A stretch of 64,000 nucleotides of DNA from an uncultured Muribaculaceae bacterium (lineage in GTDB: Bacteria; Bacteroidota; Bacteroidia; Bacteroidales; Muribaculaceae): the NCBI GenBank assembly GCA_904501735.1, contig CAJGBY010000002.1, positions 62,001-126,000 on the forward strand, written 5' to 3'. Made by a program: the position numbers and the translations under genes. Shown here one piece after another: positions 54,015-62,752 of this stretch (the first letter of the stretch is position 1; the number at the start of each line of letters is the position of its first letter). A model generated the notes under the pieces. That model had not been told where the DNA came from and made no database searches. It was given only the letters and a program-made list of their open reading frames with translations.

Positions 54015-56570
54015 ATGAAGTTACAAGTAAGTAAGACAAACACTCCTAATTGGAGAGAAATTACAGTAAAATCTGAACTTCCATCAAAGTTGAAAGACCT
54101 TGAAGAATTGTCAAAGAACTTGTGGTGGGTGTGGAATAGCGAAGGTAAGAACCTATTCCATGATATTGATCCTGATTTGTGGCGTGCAACTGGCGAAAAC
54201 CCAGTTTTGATGTTGCAAAAGATTGATCACGAGCGTTACGAAGAAATTATGAATGATGAAGCTATGATGGCACGCATTAATAGTGTTGTGAAGAGCTTCA
54301 ATAACTACATGAGCCAACCAATGCGTACAGATGTACCATCAATTGCATACTTCAGTATGGAATATGGTCTATGCGCATGTCTAAAGATCTACTCTGGTGG
54401 TCTTGGTATCCTTGCTGGTGACTACATCAAGCAAGCTTCTGACTCACGAGTTGATATGACTGCTGTTGGTTTCTTGTACAAGCATGGTTATTTCACTCAA
54501 ACATTGTCGGTAGATGGTCAACAAATGGCTAATTATGAGCCACAAAACTTCAATCAACTACCTATCGAACCAGTTCTTGACGAAAATGGTTCACAAATCG
54601 TTCTTGAAGTACCATATCCAGGCCGTGTAATTTATGCTAACATCTGGAAGGTAAATGTAGGTCGCATGAATCTATATTTGCTTGATACAGACAACGATAA
54701 GAACTCAGAATTCGACCGTCCAATCACTTCTCAATTGTATGGTGGTGACTGGGAAAACCGTATTAAGCAAGAATATATGCTTGGTATCGGTGGTGTATTG
54801 ATGTTGAAGCGTCTAGGTATCAAGACTCAATTGTACCACTGCAACGAAGGTCACGCTGCATTGCTTAACTTGCAACGCCTTGTTGATTATGTACAAGAAG
54901 AAAAGCTTGACTTCAATGTAGCTCTTGAACTTGTTCGTTCTACATCACTTTACACTGTTCACACTCCAGTTCCTGCTGGTCACGACTACTTCGACGAAGG
55001 TTTGTTCGGTAAGTACATGGGTGAATACCCTGCTAAGCTTGGTATCAGCTGGCAAGATTTGATGAACATGGGTCGTGAAAATCCTGATACAAATGAACGC
55101 TTCTCTATGAGTGTATTCGCTTTGAATACTTGTCAAGAAGCTAACGGTGTAAGCTGGTTGCACGGTGAAGTATCTAAGAAGATGTTCCAAGGCATTTGGA
55201 AGGGTTACTCTCCAGAAGAATCTCATGTATCATATGTAACTAATGGTGTTCACATGCCTACATGGGCTGCTTCAGAATGGAAGGCTTACTACAAGCAAGT
55301 TCTTGGTGAAGACTATGTTGAAGAACAAGCTAAGGAAGAAACTTGGGCTCCAATGTTGAATGTTGCTGATGAAGAAATCTGGAACCTTCGCATGGCAATG
55401 AAGAACAAGTTTATCAACTTCGTAAGACGCGACTTCAAGGAAAAGTGGTTGAAGAATCAAGGTGATCCTTCTCGTATCGTTAAGATTACAGAAAAGATCA
55501 ATCCTAATGCTTTGATTATCGGTTTCGCTCGTCGTTTCGCAACTTACAAGCGTGCACACTTGTTGTTTACTGACCTTGACCGTTTGGCTAAGATTGTAAA
55601 CAATGAACAATTCCCAGTACAATTCGTATTCGCTGGTAAGGCTCACCCAGCTGATGGTGGTGGTCAAGGTCTTATCAAGCGCATTATCGAAATTTCTCGT
55701 ATGCCACAATTCCTTGGAAAGATCATTTTCTTGGAAAACTATGATATGATTGTAGCTAAGCGCCTTGTGACTGGTGTTGATATTTGGTTGAATACTCCAA
55801 CTCGTCCACTTGAAGCATCTGGTACATCTGGTGAAAAGGCTGAAATGAATGGTGTATTGAACTTCTCAGTACTTGATGGTTGGTGGTATGAAGGTTATCG
55901 TAAGAATGCTGGTTGGGCATTGACTGACGAAATCACTTACCAAGATACAAACCAACAAGACCAACTTGATGCTGCAACAATCTATTCAATGCTTGAAAAC
56001 GAAATCATTCCTTTGTATTTCGCTAAGAACTCTAAGGGATATTCTCCTGAATGGATTCAATTCATCAAGAACTCGTTTGCATACATTACTCCAAACTATA
56101 CAATGCAACGCATGCTTAACGACTATATCGATCGTTTCTACTCTAAGGAAGGTTTGCGTTCTAAGGCATTGATGGAAAATAACTATGCTAAGGCTAAGGA
56201 AATCGCTGCATGGAAGGAAATGGTTGCTTCTAAGTGGGATAACATCAATGTTGTTGAAATGAATCTATCTGATAGCTACAACAACTCACCACTTTGTGGC
56301 GCTGCTTCTGAAGCTACAATTAAGCTTGATACAGCAGGTCTTGGTAAGAATGTTGGTGTAGAACTTGTAATCTACAAGAACGAAAATGGTGAAGTTAAGT
56401 TTGAAGAAACTGTACCATTCGAAGTTGTTGCTGAAGAAGGTGATGTATTGACATTTAGCTTGAAGCAAACTATTAAGGATGCAGGTATGTTCAAGTATGC
56501 GTTCCGTGTATATCCTAACAATGCAGATCTACCTCACCGTCAAGATTTCGCTTACATGAAGTGGATTTAA
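54015..56570 (+). CDS. glgP: Alpha-glucan phosphorylase (GT35)
   Basis: This 851-residue PLP enzyme releases glucose-1-phosphate from glycogen. It has the N-terminal DUF3417-type segment (about 22-60, [16 protein letters not shown]) and the core [25 protein letters not shown]. The [14 protein letters not shown] [25 protein letters not shown] and the PLP site with Lys608 in [11 protein letters not shown] follow. The C-terminal 120 residues form a strand-rich domain beyond the catalytic part. It belongs to the short alpha-glucan phosphorylase subgroup rather than the MalP/GlgP type of E. coli. Codon use indicates very high expression. It lies behind the synthase gene, so storage and mobilisation are encoded together. 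Confidence 0.95.
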   Translation: MKLQVSKTNTPNWREITVKSELPSKLKDLEELSKNLWWVWNSEGKNLFHDIDPDLWRATGENPVLMLQKIDHERYEEIMNDEAMMARINSVVKSFNNYMSQPMRTDVPSIAYFSMEYGLCACLKIYSGGLGILAGDYIKQASDSRVDMTAVGFLYKHGYFTQTLSVDGQQMANYEPQNFNQLPIEPVLDENGSQIVLEVPYPGRVIYANIWKVNVGRMNLYLLDTDNDKNSEFDRPITSQLYGGDWENRIKQEYMLGIGGVLMLKRLGIKTQLYHCNEGHAALLNLQRLVDYVQEEKLDFNVALELVRSTSLYTVHTPVPAGHDYFDEGLFGKYMGEYPAKLGISWQDLMNMGRENPDTNERFSMSVFALNTCQEANGVSWLHGEVSKKMFQGIWKGYSPEESHVSYVTNGVHMPTWAASEWKAYYKQVLGEDYVEEQAKEETWAPMLNVADEEIWNLRMAMKNKFINFVRRDFKEKWLKNQGDPSRIVKITEKINPNALIIGFARRFATYKRAHLLFTDLDRLAKIVNNEQFPVQFVFAGKAHPADGGGQGLIKRIIEISRMPQFLGKIIFLENYDMIVAKRLVTGVDIWLNTPTRPLEASGTSGEKAEMNGVLNFSVLDGWWYEGYRKNAGWALTDEITYQDTNQQDQLDAATIYSMLENEIIPLYFAKNSKGYSPEWIQFIKNSFAYITPNYTMQRMLNDYIDRFYSKEGLRSKALMENNYAKAKEIAAWKEMVASKWDNINVVEMNLSDSYNNSPLCGAASEATIKLDTAGLGKNVGVELVIYKNENGEVKFEETVPFEVVAEEGDVLTFSLKQTIKDAGMFKYAFRVYPNNADLPHRQDFAYMKWI

Positions 56571-56595
56571 TCTATTTAAGGTTAATATAAAATGA

Positions 56596-56632
56596 AAGAA
56601 TCGACAAACGAAAGTTTGCCGATTCTTTTTTT
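56596..56632. terminator. Terminator between glgP and the LuxR regulator
   Basis: AAAGAATCG and CAAAC pair with GTTTG and CGATTCTTT (one A/C mismatch) around GAAA, followed by a T run. It lies 25 bases after glgP and 12 before the stop of the minus-strand regulator. Confidence 0.87.
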
Positions 56633-56644
56633 ATGCCGAAAAAA

Positions 56645-57178
56645 TTAAATCAATCCATTCATCATCGCATACACACTTAGGCCAGATGCGCTCTTGATCC
56701 CTAACTTTGAAGTAATGTTTTTGCGATGGGTAAGGACAGTATTAAAGCTGATATTCAATTCATCAGCAATTTCCTTATTTAACTTACCTAATACTATCAG
56801 TTTTAACACCTCTATTTCGCGTTTTGATAGCTCATTTTGAGCTGTTTTGATTTCGGTAAGAGTGTTGATCTTATTATTGATTTGTGTTATTATAGCTTCT
56901 TCGCTCCATTGAGATGATATGTAGCTATCAATATCGTCGATTGTGTTGTGAGAATCGCTTATTAGGATAATCTTGTATTTTGGGCCATTCAATTGAGCAT
57001 GATATAAAGCAAATGTATTGACAGATAAGAAAATAAGGTCAAATTCCTCAAGGTTTGGAGATCTGTTTAAATTGTGTTCAATAGTAACTTTAGTATTGAA
57101 CATTTCATTCATAATCTTCGCAAGACCAAGTGAAATCAGCGTATTCTCATGTATGATTATTACATTCAACTTTTTCAT
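56645..57178 (-). CDS. LuxR-type transcriptional regulator with pseudo-receiver domain
   Basis: This 177-residue protein has a receiver-like N-terminal domain (1-105) and a LuxR-type helix-turn-helix (117-166, LSKREIEVLKLIVLGKLNKE then NTVLTHRKNITSKLGI). The receiver seems unable to accept phosphate: where a receiver has Asp at the end of strand 3 (DLIxxD), this reads FDLIFLS with Ser52, and the acidic pair at strand 1 is His10-Glu11. It is therefore a DNA-binding regulator controlled by something other than classical phosphorylation. I use the ATG at 57178; the longer TTG start would overlap the upstream gene. No kinase is nearby. It directly follows the hemerythrin-like gene. Confidence 0.85.
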   Translation of the reverse strand: MKKLNVIIIHENTLISLGLAKIMNEMFNTKVTIEHNLNRSPNLEEFDLIFLSVNTFALYHAQLNGPKYKIILISDSHNTIDDIDSYISSQWSEEAIITQINNKINTLTEIKTAQNELSKREIEVLKLIVLGKLNKEIADELNISFNTVLTHRKNITSKLGIKSASGLSVYAMMNGLI

Positions 57179-57179
57179 A

Positions 57180-57845
57180 TTAATTGTAATGATGCTCAAT
57201 TAGAGGGAACAAAATGCGATATCTTAGTCGATTGTTTTGGTTGATATCCTTTTTAAGTGCCATAATTGATATTAGCACTGCCTGGCATAGATTGATGTCG
57301 TAATTACCTTTTAGGTGTAACACGAACATGTTTATTAGGTCATTAAGTTTATCTTCAATCAAATCCTCACTTTCTGGTTTTAATAATTGCATTTCGTTGC
57401 TATATGTGCCAGATAGGATTGCATTTAGGATTGTCTTGTCAGATTCGATTCGGGTTAATAGCTCATTCTTTACTTCCTCGAAAAAGTTGCGAAGCAGACC
57501 AAGGTTGTTATTGTCGGCCGAACTGCGTTGTATCAATGAATTAAAATGTCTATCAATGTTAGGGATAGAAAATCTTAGGTAATATTCGTTCGTTTTGTGG
57601 GAATATTCAATTAATTTATTGATACTATGAGACTTAAGTATGTCTTCGGGGAAATAATTCTCATTGATGTATGTATTGAGAATTGTTGAAAAGAACTCGA
57701 TATCAAGTTGCATCTCTTGACAAACATCAGTAAGAGTTTTATCGCCTAATCCTAAATATATGCCAAATCGATTGAGAACTGTCAATGTTGATGGTTCTTC
57801 AATAACCATATCGCATAATTTGCTATCGTATTTAATAATTGCCAT
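57180..57845 (-). CDS. ScdA/RIC-like protein with degenerate hemerythrin domain
   Basis: This 221-residue protein begins with an ScdA_N-like module (about 7-45, MVIEEPSTLTVLNRFGIYLGLGDKTLTDVC) and continues with a four-helix hemerythrin-like part. Relatives I remember keep His in KTHEYY and HINDEE to bind a di-iron centre used for Fe-S repair or O2/NO sensing. Here the corresponding places read KTNEYY (Asn86) and TRIESD (Arg132), while His83, His100, His177 and His218-219 remain. The iron site is thus rebuilt or lost. It is translationally linked to the pseudo-receiver regulator downstream (next ATG one base past its stop), which suggests a sensor-regulator pair. Confidence 0.72.
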   Translation of the reverse strand: MAIIKYDSKLCDMVIEEPSTLTVLNRFGIYLGLGDKTLTDVCQEMQLDIEFFSTILNTYINENYFPEDILKSHSINKLIEYSHKTNEYYLRFSIPNIDRHFNSLIQRSSADNNNLGLLRNFFEEVKNELLTRIESDKTILNAILSGTYSNEMQLLKPESEDLIEDKLNDLINMFVLHLKGNYDINLCQAVLISIMALKKDINQNNRLRYRILFPLIEHHYN

Positions 57846-57857
57846 ATTTTTTCTTTT

Positions 57858-58397
57858 TTAAATTATCACACAATTTGGAGCTATAACTATATCCATTTTA
57901 ATGTCGTGAGCATCAGTTGGGATCTCATCAACTAATTGGAAATCGTAGCAAATTCCTATTTTTAATGCATTGGTATTTGATAGAAGTTTATCATAATATC
58001 CTTTGCCTCGTCCTAATCGATTCTTTTGCTTGTCAAAAGCGACACCTGGTATAATAATCAATTCTATATCTTCTACTGGGAAATAATTGTTATCGTCTGG
58101 TTCAAGGATGTTATATGCTCCAGTTATAAGTCGAGACTTATCATAAGCAACTATTTTCAATGTATCGCCATCCACCTTAGGGAGAAAAAGTTCCTTTGAT
58201 AACATTTTATCAAGGTACTCGATAGTCTGCAATTCATCTGGTAAAGAGTGATAGACAAGTACGCGATTAGCTTTTTCCCATTGTTCAAGTTGGAACAATT
58301 GTTTAAAAACTAATTCGGCGGCTTGTAGCTTGTCTTCGCTACTTAATAATTTCTTTTTTTGCCGAATTGATTTCCGTATGTCCTCTTTACTACACAT
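57858..58397 (-). CDS. 5-formyltetrahydrofolate cyclo-ligase
   Basis: This 179-residue enzyme converts 5-formyl-THF to 5,10-methenyl-THF with ATP, recycling a folate storage form. Family marks are the basic N-terminal SIRQKKKLLSSEDK, VLVYHSLPDELQT, VEDIELIIIPGVAFDKQKNRLGRGKGYYD and a C-terminal IPTDAHDIKMDIVIAPN. It lies in the five-gene minus-strand operon between the CtpA-like protease (10 bases upstream) and the hemerythrin-like gene (12 bases downstream). No functional reason for this placing is evident other than co-expression. Length is typical. Confidence 0.94.
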   Translation of the reverse strand: MCSKEDIRKSIRQKKKLLSSEDKLQAAELVFKQLFQLEQWEKANRVLVYHSLPDELQTIEYLDKMLSKELFLPKVDGDTLKIVAYDKSRLITGAYNILEPDDNNYFPVEDIELIIIPGVAFDKQKNRLGRGKGYYDKLLSNTNALKIGICYDFQLVDEIPTDAHDIKMDIVIAPNCVII

Positions 58398-58407
58398 TAG
58401 TTGACAA

Positions 58408-60030
58408 CTATTTTACTGTTTCTTCGTCTGTGATAGGATAGGTTGCTTTATTTTCGTTCATAGCCTTTATTGCCTTCTGAATCATTTTGTCATTCTTGTT
58501 GTATATAGGATAGAACGCTTCGTTTCCAAAAATATCGCGAGCTATAAGTGCTTTAAGTTGTGATACAATTAGCTCTTTCGACATATTGATGTAGTACCAT
58601 CTTGCAGGTATGCCATTTGACGATGCAAATGATATGAAATCATTAAGTAGGGCATAGTCGCTTGGTAAAATACGCAGAAAATGTTTGTAATCTTCTAATT
58701 TGCTGAATTCCTCTCTATTAAGTTCGGTAAATTCGTAAGCAAATTTTTGCAACAATCCTGCATTACTTACATTGATATAATAAGATGTTATACCTGATGT
58801 GTCCGATGGAACAAAAATATCAGGGATAATACCACCACCTCCAAATACTTTGCGATTGTGGCGAGTATAGAAGATGTTAGTCGTGTCAATCTTAATACTA
58901 TCTCTGTTAGATAATTCGCCGTGCGTATAGCGGTCATATATGTCCATGTTATAGGCTGTTTCACCTTTCTTGTAATCCTTTTGGATACATCTTCCCGAAG
59001 GTGTGTAATATCTAGAAATTGTCATTCTAACAGCACTACTATCGCTCAATTCAAATTGCTTTTGAACTAAGCCCTTACCAAAAGAGCGACGACCTACAAT
59101 CAAACCTCTATCGTTATCTTGTAATGCACCAGCGAAGATTTCACTTGCGCTTGCTGAATATTCGTCAATTAAAACTACAACTTCATGATCTTGGAATGAA
59201 CCATTACCATCACTCCAGAATTGTTGATCATTCTTTTTGTCACGCCCTTGAGTGTAAACAATTAATGAATTTTCTGGTAGGAATTCATTTGCCATCAAGA
59301 TAGCCATTTCCATATATCCACCTCCATTGCCCCGAAGGTCAATAATGTACTTTTCGGCGCCTTCATTTTTGATTTTAACTAAGGCTGTTAGGAATTCATT
59401 GTATGTAGTACGCGTAAACTTGTTAACCTTAACATATCCAATTTGCTTGTCTACCATGTAAGAAGCATCAATAGAATTAACAGGTATATCACCTCTAACA
59501 AGGTCAAAGTAGATTAATTTAGGACTTGTAGCTCGTTTAATACCTAATTTAACTGTTGAACCTTTTTTGCCTCTTAATTTGTTGAACACACTTTGATTAT
59601 TAACAACATCGCCAACAAACACTGAGTCATCTATTTCAACAATGCGGTCGCCTGCCAACAATCCGGCTTTTTCAGAAGGACCACCCGACAATACTTCAAC
59701 AATTCTCACAGTATCATTCATTATGAAGAATGAAATACCAATTCCACTAAAAGAACCATCTAATTCGTCGTTAACAGCTGTGAGGTCTTTTGCTGGAATA
59801 TATGTGGTGTGTGGATCGAGATTACTCAACAAATCGGGTATGGTTTTCTCGATGATATTGTTAATATCAACCTTTTCAACATAACCATCGGATACCAAGT
59901 TAAGAATAGTGTTTAACTTTCTATCGTGGTTGCTTATGAATTTATTGTTTGAGAAGCCTGTTCCAATGATAATACCTGCTACTACCGAAATAGCAATTAT
60001 AATAGGAATGAGAATAGTAGATTTTTTCAT
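58408..60030 (-). CDS. S41 family C-terminal processing peptidase (CtpA/Prc-like)
   Basis: This 540-residue protein has an N-terminal membrane anchor or signal (about 5-26, ILIPIIIAISVVAGIIIGTG), a PDZ domain (about 80-170, GIGISFFIMNDTVRIVEVLSGGPSEKAGL) and an S41 protease core. Ser294 in the SASAS run and Lys319 in RRSFGKGLVQ are 25 residues apart, as in Prc Ser430/Lys455. It would trim C-termini of envelope proteins in the periplasm. A helical C-terminal region of about 130 residues follows. It is the second gene of the operon, 25 bases after the dCMP deaminase. Confidence 0.94.
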   Translation of the reverse strand: MKKSTILIPIIIAISVVAGIIIGTGFSNNKFISNHDRKLNTILNLVSDGYVEKVDINNIIEKTIPDLLSNLDPHTTYIPAKDLTAVNDELDGSFSGIGISFFIMNDTVRIVEVLSGGPSEKAGLLAGDRIVEIDDSVFVGDVVNNQSVFNKLRGKKGSTVKLGIKRATSPKLIYFDLVRGDIPVNSIDASYMVDKQIGYVKVNKFTRTTYNEFLTALVKIKNEGAEKYIIDLRGNGGGYMEMAILMANEFLPENSLIVYTQGRDKKNDQQFWSDGNGSFQDHEVVVLIDEYSASASEIFAGALQDNDRGLIVGRRSFGKGLVQKQFELSDSSAVRMTISRYYTPSGRCIQKDYKKGETAYNMDIYDRYTHGELSNRDSIKIDTTNIFYTRHNRKVFGGGGIIPDIFVPSDTSGITSYYINVSNAGLLQKFAYEFTELNREEFSKLEDYKHFLRILPSDYALLNDFISFASSNGIPARWYYINMSKELIVSQLKALIARDIFGNEAFYPIYNKNDKMIQKAIKAMNENKATYPITDEETVK

Positions 60031-60055
60031 CTTTTAAAATTTGAAAATATGATGG

Positions 60056-60484
60056 TTATATTGGTATATGAACACATTCAATACCAGATCGTTCAAGTAA
60101 TTCAATACCATCTTTCATTCTATATAGTTCAGAGAATACTAATCGTTTAATGCCTGACTGAATTATGAGTTTAGCACATTCAATACATGGAGATGTTGTA
60201 ACATAGAGTGTTGCGCCTTCGCTACTATTGTTTGATCTTGCAACCTTTGTAATTGCATTAGCTTCGGCGTGAAGTACATAAGACTTGGTATTGTTGTCTT
60301 CATCTTCGCATATATTTTCAAATCCTGATGGCGTGCCATTAAAACCATCGGAGATAATCATTTTGTCCTTAACAATTAAAGCGCCTACTTTTCGACGAAT
60401 ACAATATGAGTTCTCTGCCCATATTGTGGCCATTTTAAGGTATCTTACATCAAGTAGATGTTGCTTTTCTGCATCAAATTTCAT
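60056..60484 (-). CDS. Deoxycytidylate (dCMP) deaminase
   Basis: This 142-residue zinc enzyme deaminates dCMP to dUMP, feeding thymidylate synthesis. The zinc/catalytic motif is HAEANAI (His72, Glu74) and the second zinc motif is SPCIECAK (Cys100, Cys103). The family's CIRRKVGALIVKD and DGFNGTPSGFENIC blocks are present. It is the first gene of the operon with ctpA, folate cyclo-ligase and the sensor/regulator pair, and has a TATTTTTG -7 box upstream. The dUMP product and the folate enzyme three genes later meet at thymidylate synthase, a possible reason for their clustering. Confidence 0.95.
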   Translation of the reverse strand: MKFDAEKQHLLDVRYLKMATIWAENSYCIRRKVGALIVKDKMIISDGFNGTPSGFENICEDEDNNTKSYVLHAEANAITKVARSNNSSEGATLYVTTSPCIECAKLIIQSGIKRLVFSELYRMKDGIELLERSGIECVHIPI

Positions 60485-60533
60485 GATAAAATGAGTGTTT
60501 AAATTTAAAATTTCATTTTAAATAAATTTGTTA

Positions 60534-60541
60534 CAAAAATA
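60534..60541 (-). promoter_or_regulatory. -7 box of the dCMP deaminase operon
   Basis: Minus-strand TATTTTTG matches TAnnTTTG, about 50 bases before the ATG at 60484. Confidence 0.5.
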
Positions 60542-60556
60542 ATCAATTTAAATCAT

Positions 60557-60594
60557 AAAAAAAATAAGGGAAATCATCATTTCCCTTATTTTTT
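60557..60594 (-). terminator. Terminator after the M3 peptidase gene
   Basis: AAAATAAGGGAAAT pairs with ATTTCCCTTATTTT (14 bp, CATC loop), flanked by A and T runs. It lies 43 bases beyond the peptidase stop on the minus strand, just upstream of the deaminase promoter. Confidence 0.88.
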
Positions 60595-60635
60595 AGTGTA
60601 AATATTTATTTTGTAAGATTTAAGACCTTATGGTT

Positions 60636-62732
60636 TTATTTCTTACTTTTTTTGATACCGTCACGCATAAGTAGAGCATCAATCTTAGGCTCATGTCCAC
60701 GGAACTTTTTGTAAAGCTCCATTGGGTTTTCTGTGCCACCTTTGCTTAGGATGTTTTCTCTATATGATTTTGCAGTTTCTTGGTTGAAAATACCATCTTC
60801 CTTGAACTTAGCAAATGCATCAGCATCTAACACTTCAGCCCATTTATAGCTGTAATAACCTGCTGCATAACCACCTGAGAAAATGTGTGAGAATTGTGGA
60901 CACATCACACATCCTTCTACTGGATTGAATGATTGTACATCCTTAATTGCATTTAATTCAAATTCAAATACATCAGTCACAGGCTTTGTGATAGTGTGCC
61001 ATGCCATATCCATATAGCCAAAACTTAATTGACGAACACATGCATAAGCTGCACCGAATTGTGCTGATGCAATAATCTTATTAATTAATTCTTGTGGCAT
61101 TGGCTCACCAGTAATATAGTGCTTTGCAAAACTATCAAGGAATTCTTTTTCGATTAGATAGTTTTCGTTGAATTGTGATGGCAATTCAACGAAGTCTCTG
61201 TAAACAGCTGTTCCTGATAGTGATGAATATTTAACTTGGCTAAGTAGGCCATGTAGACCATGTCCAAATTCATGCAAGAATGTTTCTACTTCATCAAATG
61301 TAAGAAGAGATGGCTTAGAACCTGTTGGTTTTGTGAAATTCATAGTAAGTGAAACCAATGGGCGAATATCCTTACCTTCAGCATCAACATATTGAGCACG
61401 GAAATCTGTCATCCATGCACCACTGCGTTTAGAAGCTCTTGGGAAGAAATCTGTATAAATCATACCGATGAACTTACCATCAGTATCAATTACATTAAAT
61501 GCTTGAACTTCTGGGTTAAATACTTGAGCATCGTGATTTTCAATGAATTTAATTCCGAATAATTTAGTAGCAAGACCAAATACGCCTTCAATAACATTAT
61601 TCAATTCGAAGTATGGACGAAGCATTTCATCGTTTAGGTCAAACTTATTATCCTTCATCTTATTGAAGTAATAGCTGTAGTCCCATGCTTCAATTTTGAT
61701 TTTCTTGCCTTCCATTTCGCTCGCGAACTTTTCAAGTTCCTTCATTTCTTTCTTTTGAGCAGGAAGATATGCATCGCGAAGATTGTTTAGCAAGTTGTAT
61801 ACATTTGCAGGAGTTTGAGCCATAGTGTGTGAAAGCTTATACTCTGCGAATGTGCTATAACCTAAAAGATTAGCAAGTTGACGGCGCTTGTCGGCAATTT
61901 GAGCCATAACTTCAACATTGCTATATTCACCCTTTGTGTTGCGAGAGTTGTAAATCTTATACATTTTTTCTCTTAGGTCGCGACGAGATGAATATTGCAT
62001 AAATGGTCGATAGCTTGGTGCAGCCATTGTAAACAAGTAGCCTTCTTTGCCTTTTTCTTTAGCTGCTAATTGAGCTGCCTCAACTACATCTTCAGGAAGT
62101 CCTTCCAAATCGTTCTTTTCAAGCCATACTTCATATGTGTTAAGCTCTTTAAGAACATTTTGACCAAACTTAAGAGTTAACATAGAAATCTCGTTGCTTA
62201 GTGTGCGATACTTTTCGCGATCTTCGCCTTCAAGATTAGCGCCACTTCTTGCAAAAGATAAGTATGTTTCGTTAAGAAGCATCAAATCTTCTTTGTCAAG
62301 AGTGCTCTTGTCGATGTGATCGTACACAAATTTGATTCTTTCCCATAGCTTTTCATTAAGACTGATGCTTGTGCTATGAGCTGATAGGATAGGAGAGATC
62401 TTTGTTGAAATCTCCATCAATTCATCATTTGAATTTGCTGAGATATATGGATAGAAAACTCCTAAAACGCGATTTAGTGTTTTGCCCGAACGCTCAAGAG
62501 CAACAATAGTATTCTCGAAAGTAGCAATGCTTCTTTGATTTACAATTGCATTGATTTCTTGAGTTTGTTCTTCAATACCTTTTAAAATTGCAGGTTCAAA
62601 GTCACTGTTAGTGATTTTGTCAAATGGAACAGCTCCATTTGTTGTCTTAAACTCCGAAAAGAAGATGTTTTGACTATTTGCCATAGTTTGGAGTGATAAA
62701 ATTAGTACTAAAACTAAAATGATTTTTTTCAT
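60636..62732 (-). CDS. M3 family metallopeptidase (Dcp/oligopeptidase-like), exported
   Basis: This 698-residue zinc peptidase has a signal peptide (1-20, ending MANSQ), placing it in the periplasm. The zinc motif is HEFGHGLHG (His487, His491), with the third ligand Glu in ELPSQFNENY. The helical body matches peptidyl-dipeptidase Dcp, which removes dipeptides from the C-terminus of oligopeptides. Signals are normal for Bacteroidota Dcp, unlike the cytosolic E. coli enzyme. It follows the TPR gene by 20 bases, so the two form one unit, and a strong terminator closes it. Confidence 0.94.
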   Translation of the reverse strand: MKKIILVLVLILSLQTMANSQNIFFSEFKTTNGAVPFDKITNSDFEPAILKGIEEQTQEINAIVNQRSIATFENTIVALERSGKTLNRVLGVFYPYISANSNDELMEISTKISPILSAHSTSISLNEKLWERIKFVYDHIDKSTLDKEDLMLLNETYLSFARSGANLEGEDREKYRTLSNEISMLTLKFGQNVLKELNTYEVWLEKNDLEGLPEDVVEAAQLAAKEKGKEGYLFTMAAPSYRPFMQYSSRRDLREKMYKIYNSRNTKGEYSNVEVMAQIADKRRQLANLLGYSTFAEYKLSHTMAQTPANVYNLLNNLRDAYLPAQKKEMKELEKFASEMEGKKIKIEAWDYSYYFNKMKDNKFDLNDEMLRPYFELNNVIEGVFGLATKLFGIKFIENHDAQVFNPEVQAFNVIDTDGKFIGMIYTDFFPRASKRSGAWMTDFRAQYVDAEGKDIRPLVSLTMNFTKPTGSKPSLLTFDEVETFLHEFGHGLHGLLSQVKYSSLSGTAVYRDFVELPSQFNENYLIEKEFLDSFAKHYITGEPMPQELINKIIASAQFGAAYACVRQLSFGYMDMAWHTITKPVTDVFEFELNAIKDVQSFNPVEGCVMCPQFSHIFSGGYAAGYYSYKWAEVLDADAFAKFKEDGIFNQETAKSYRENILSKGGTENPMELYKKFRGHEPKIDALLMRDGIKKSKK

Positions 62733-62752
62733 TGTATTTTAAATTTATTTGA

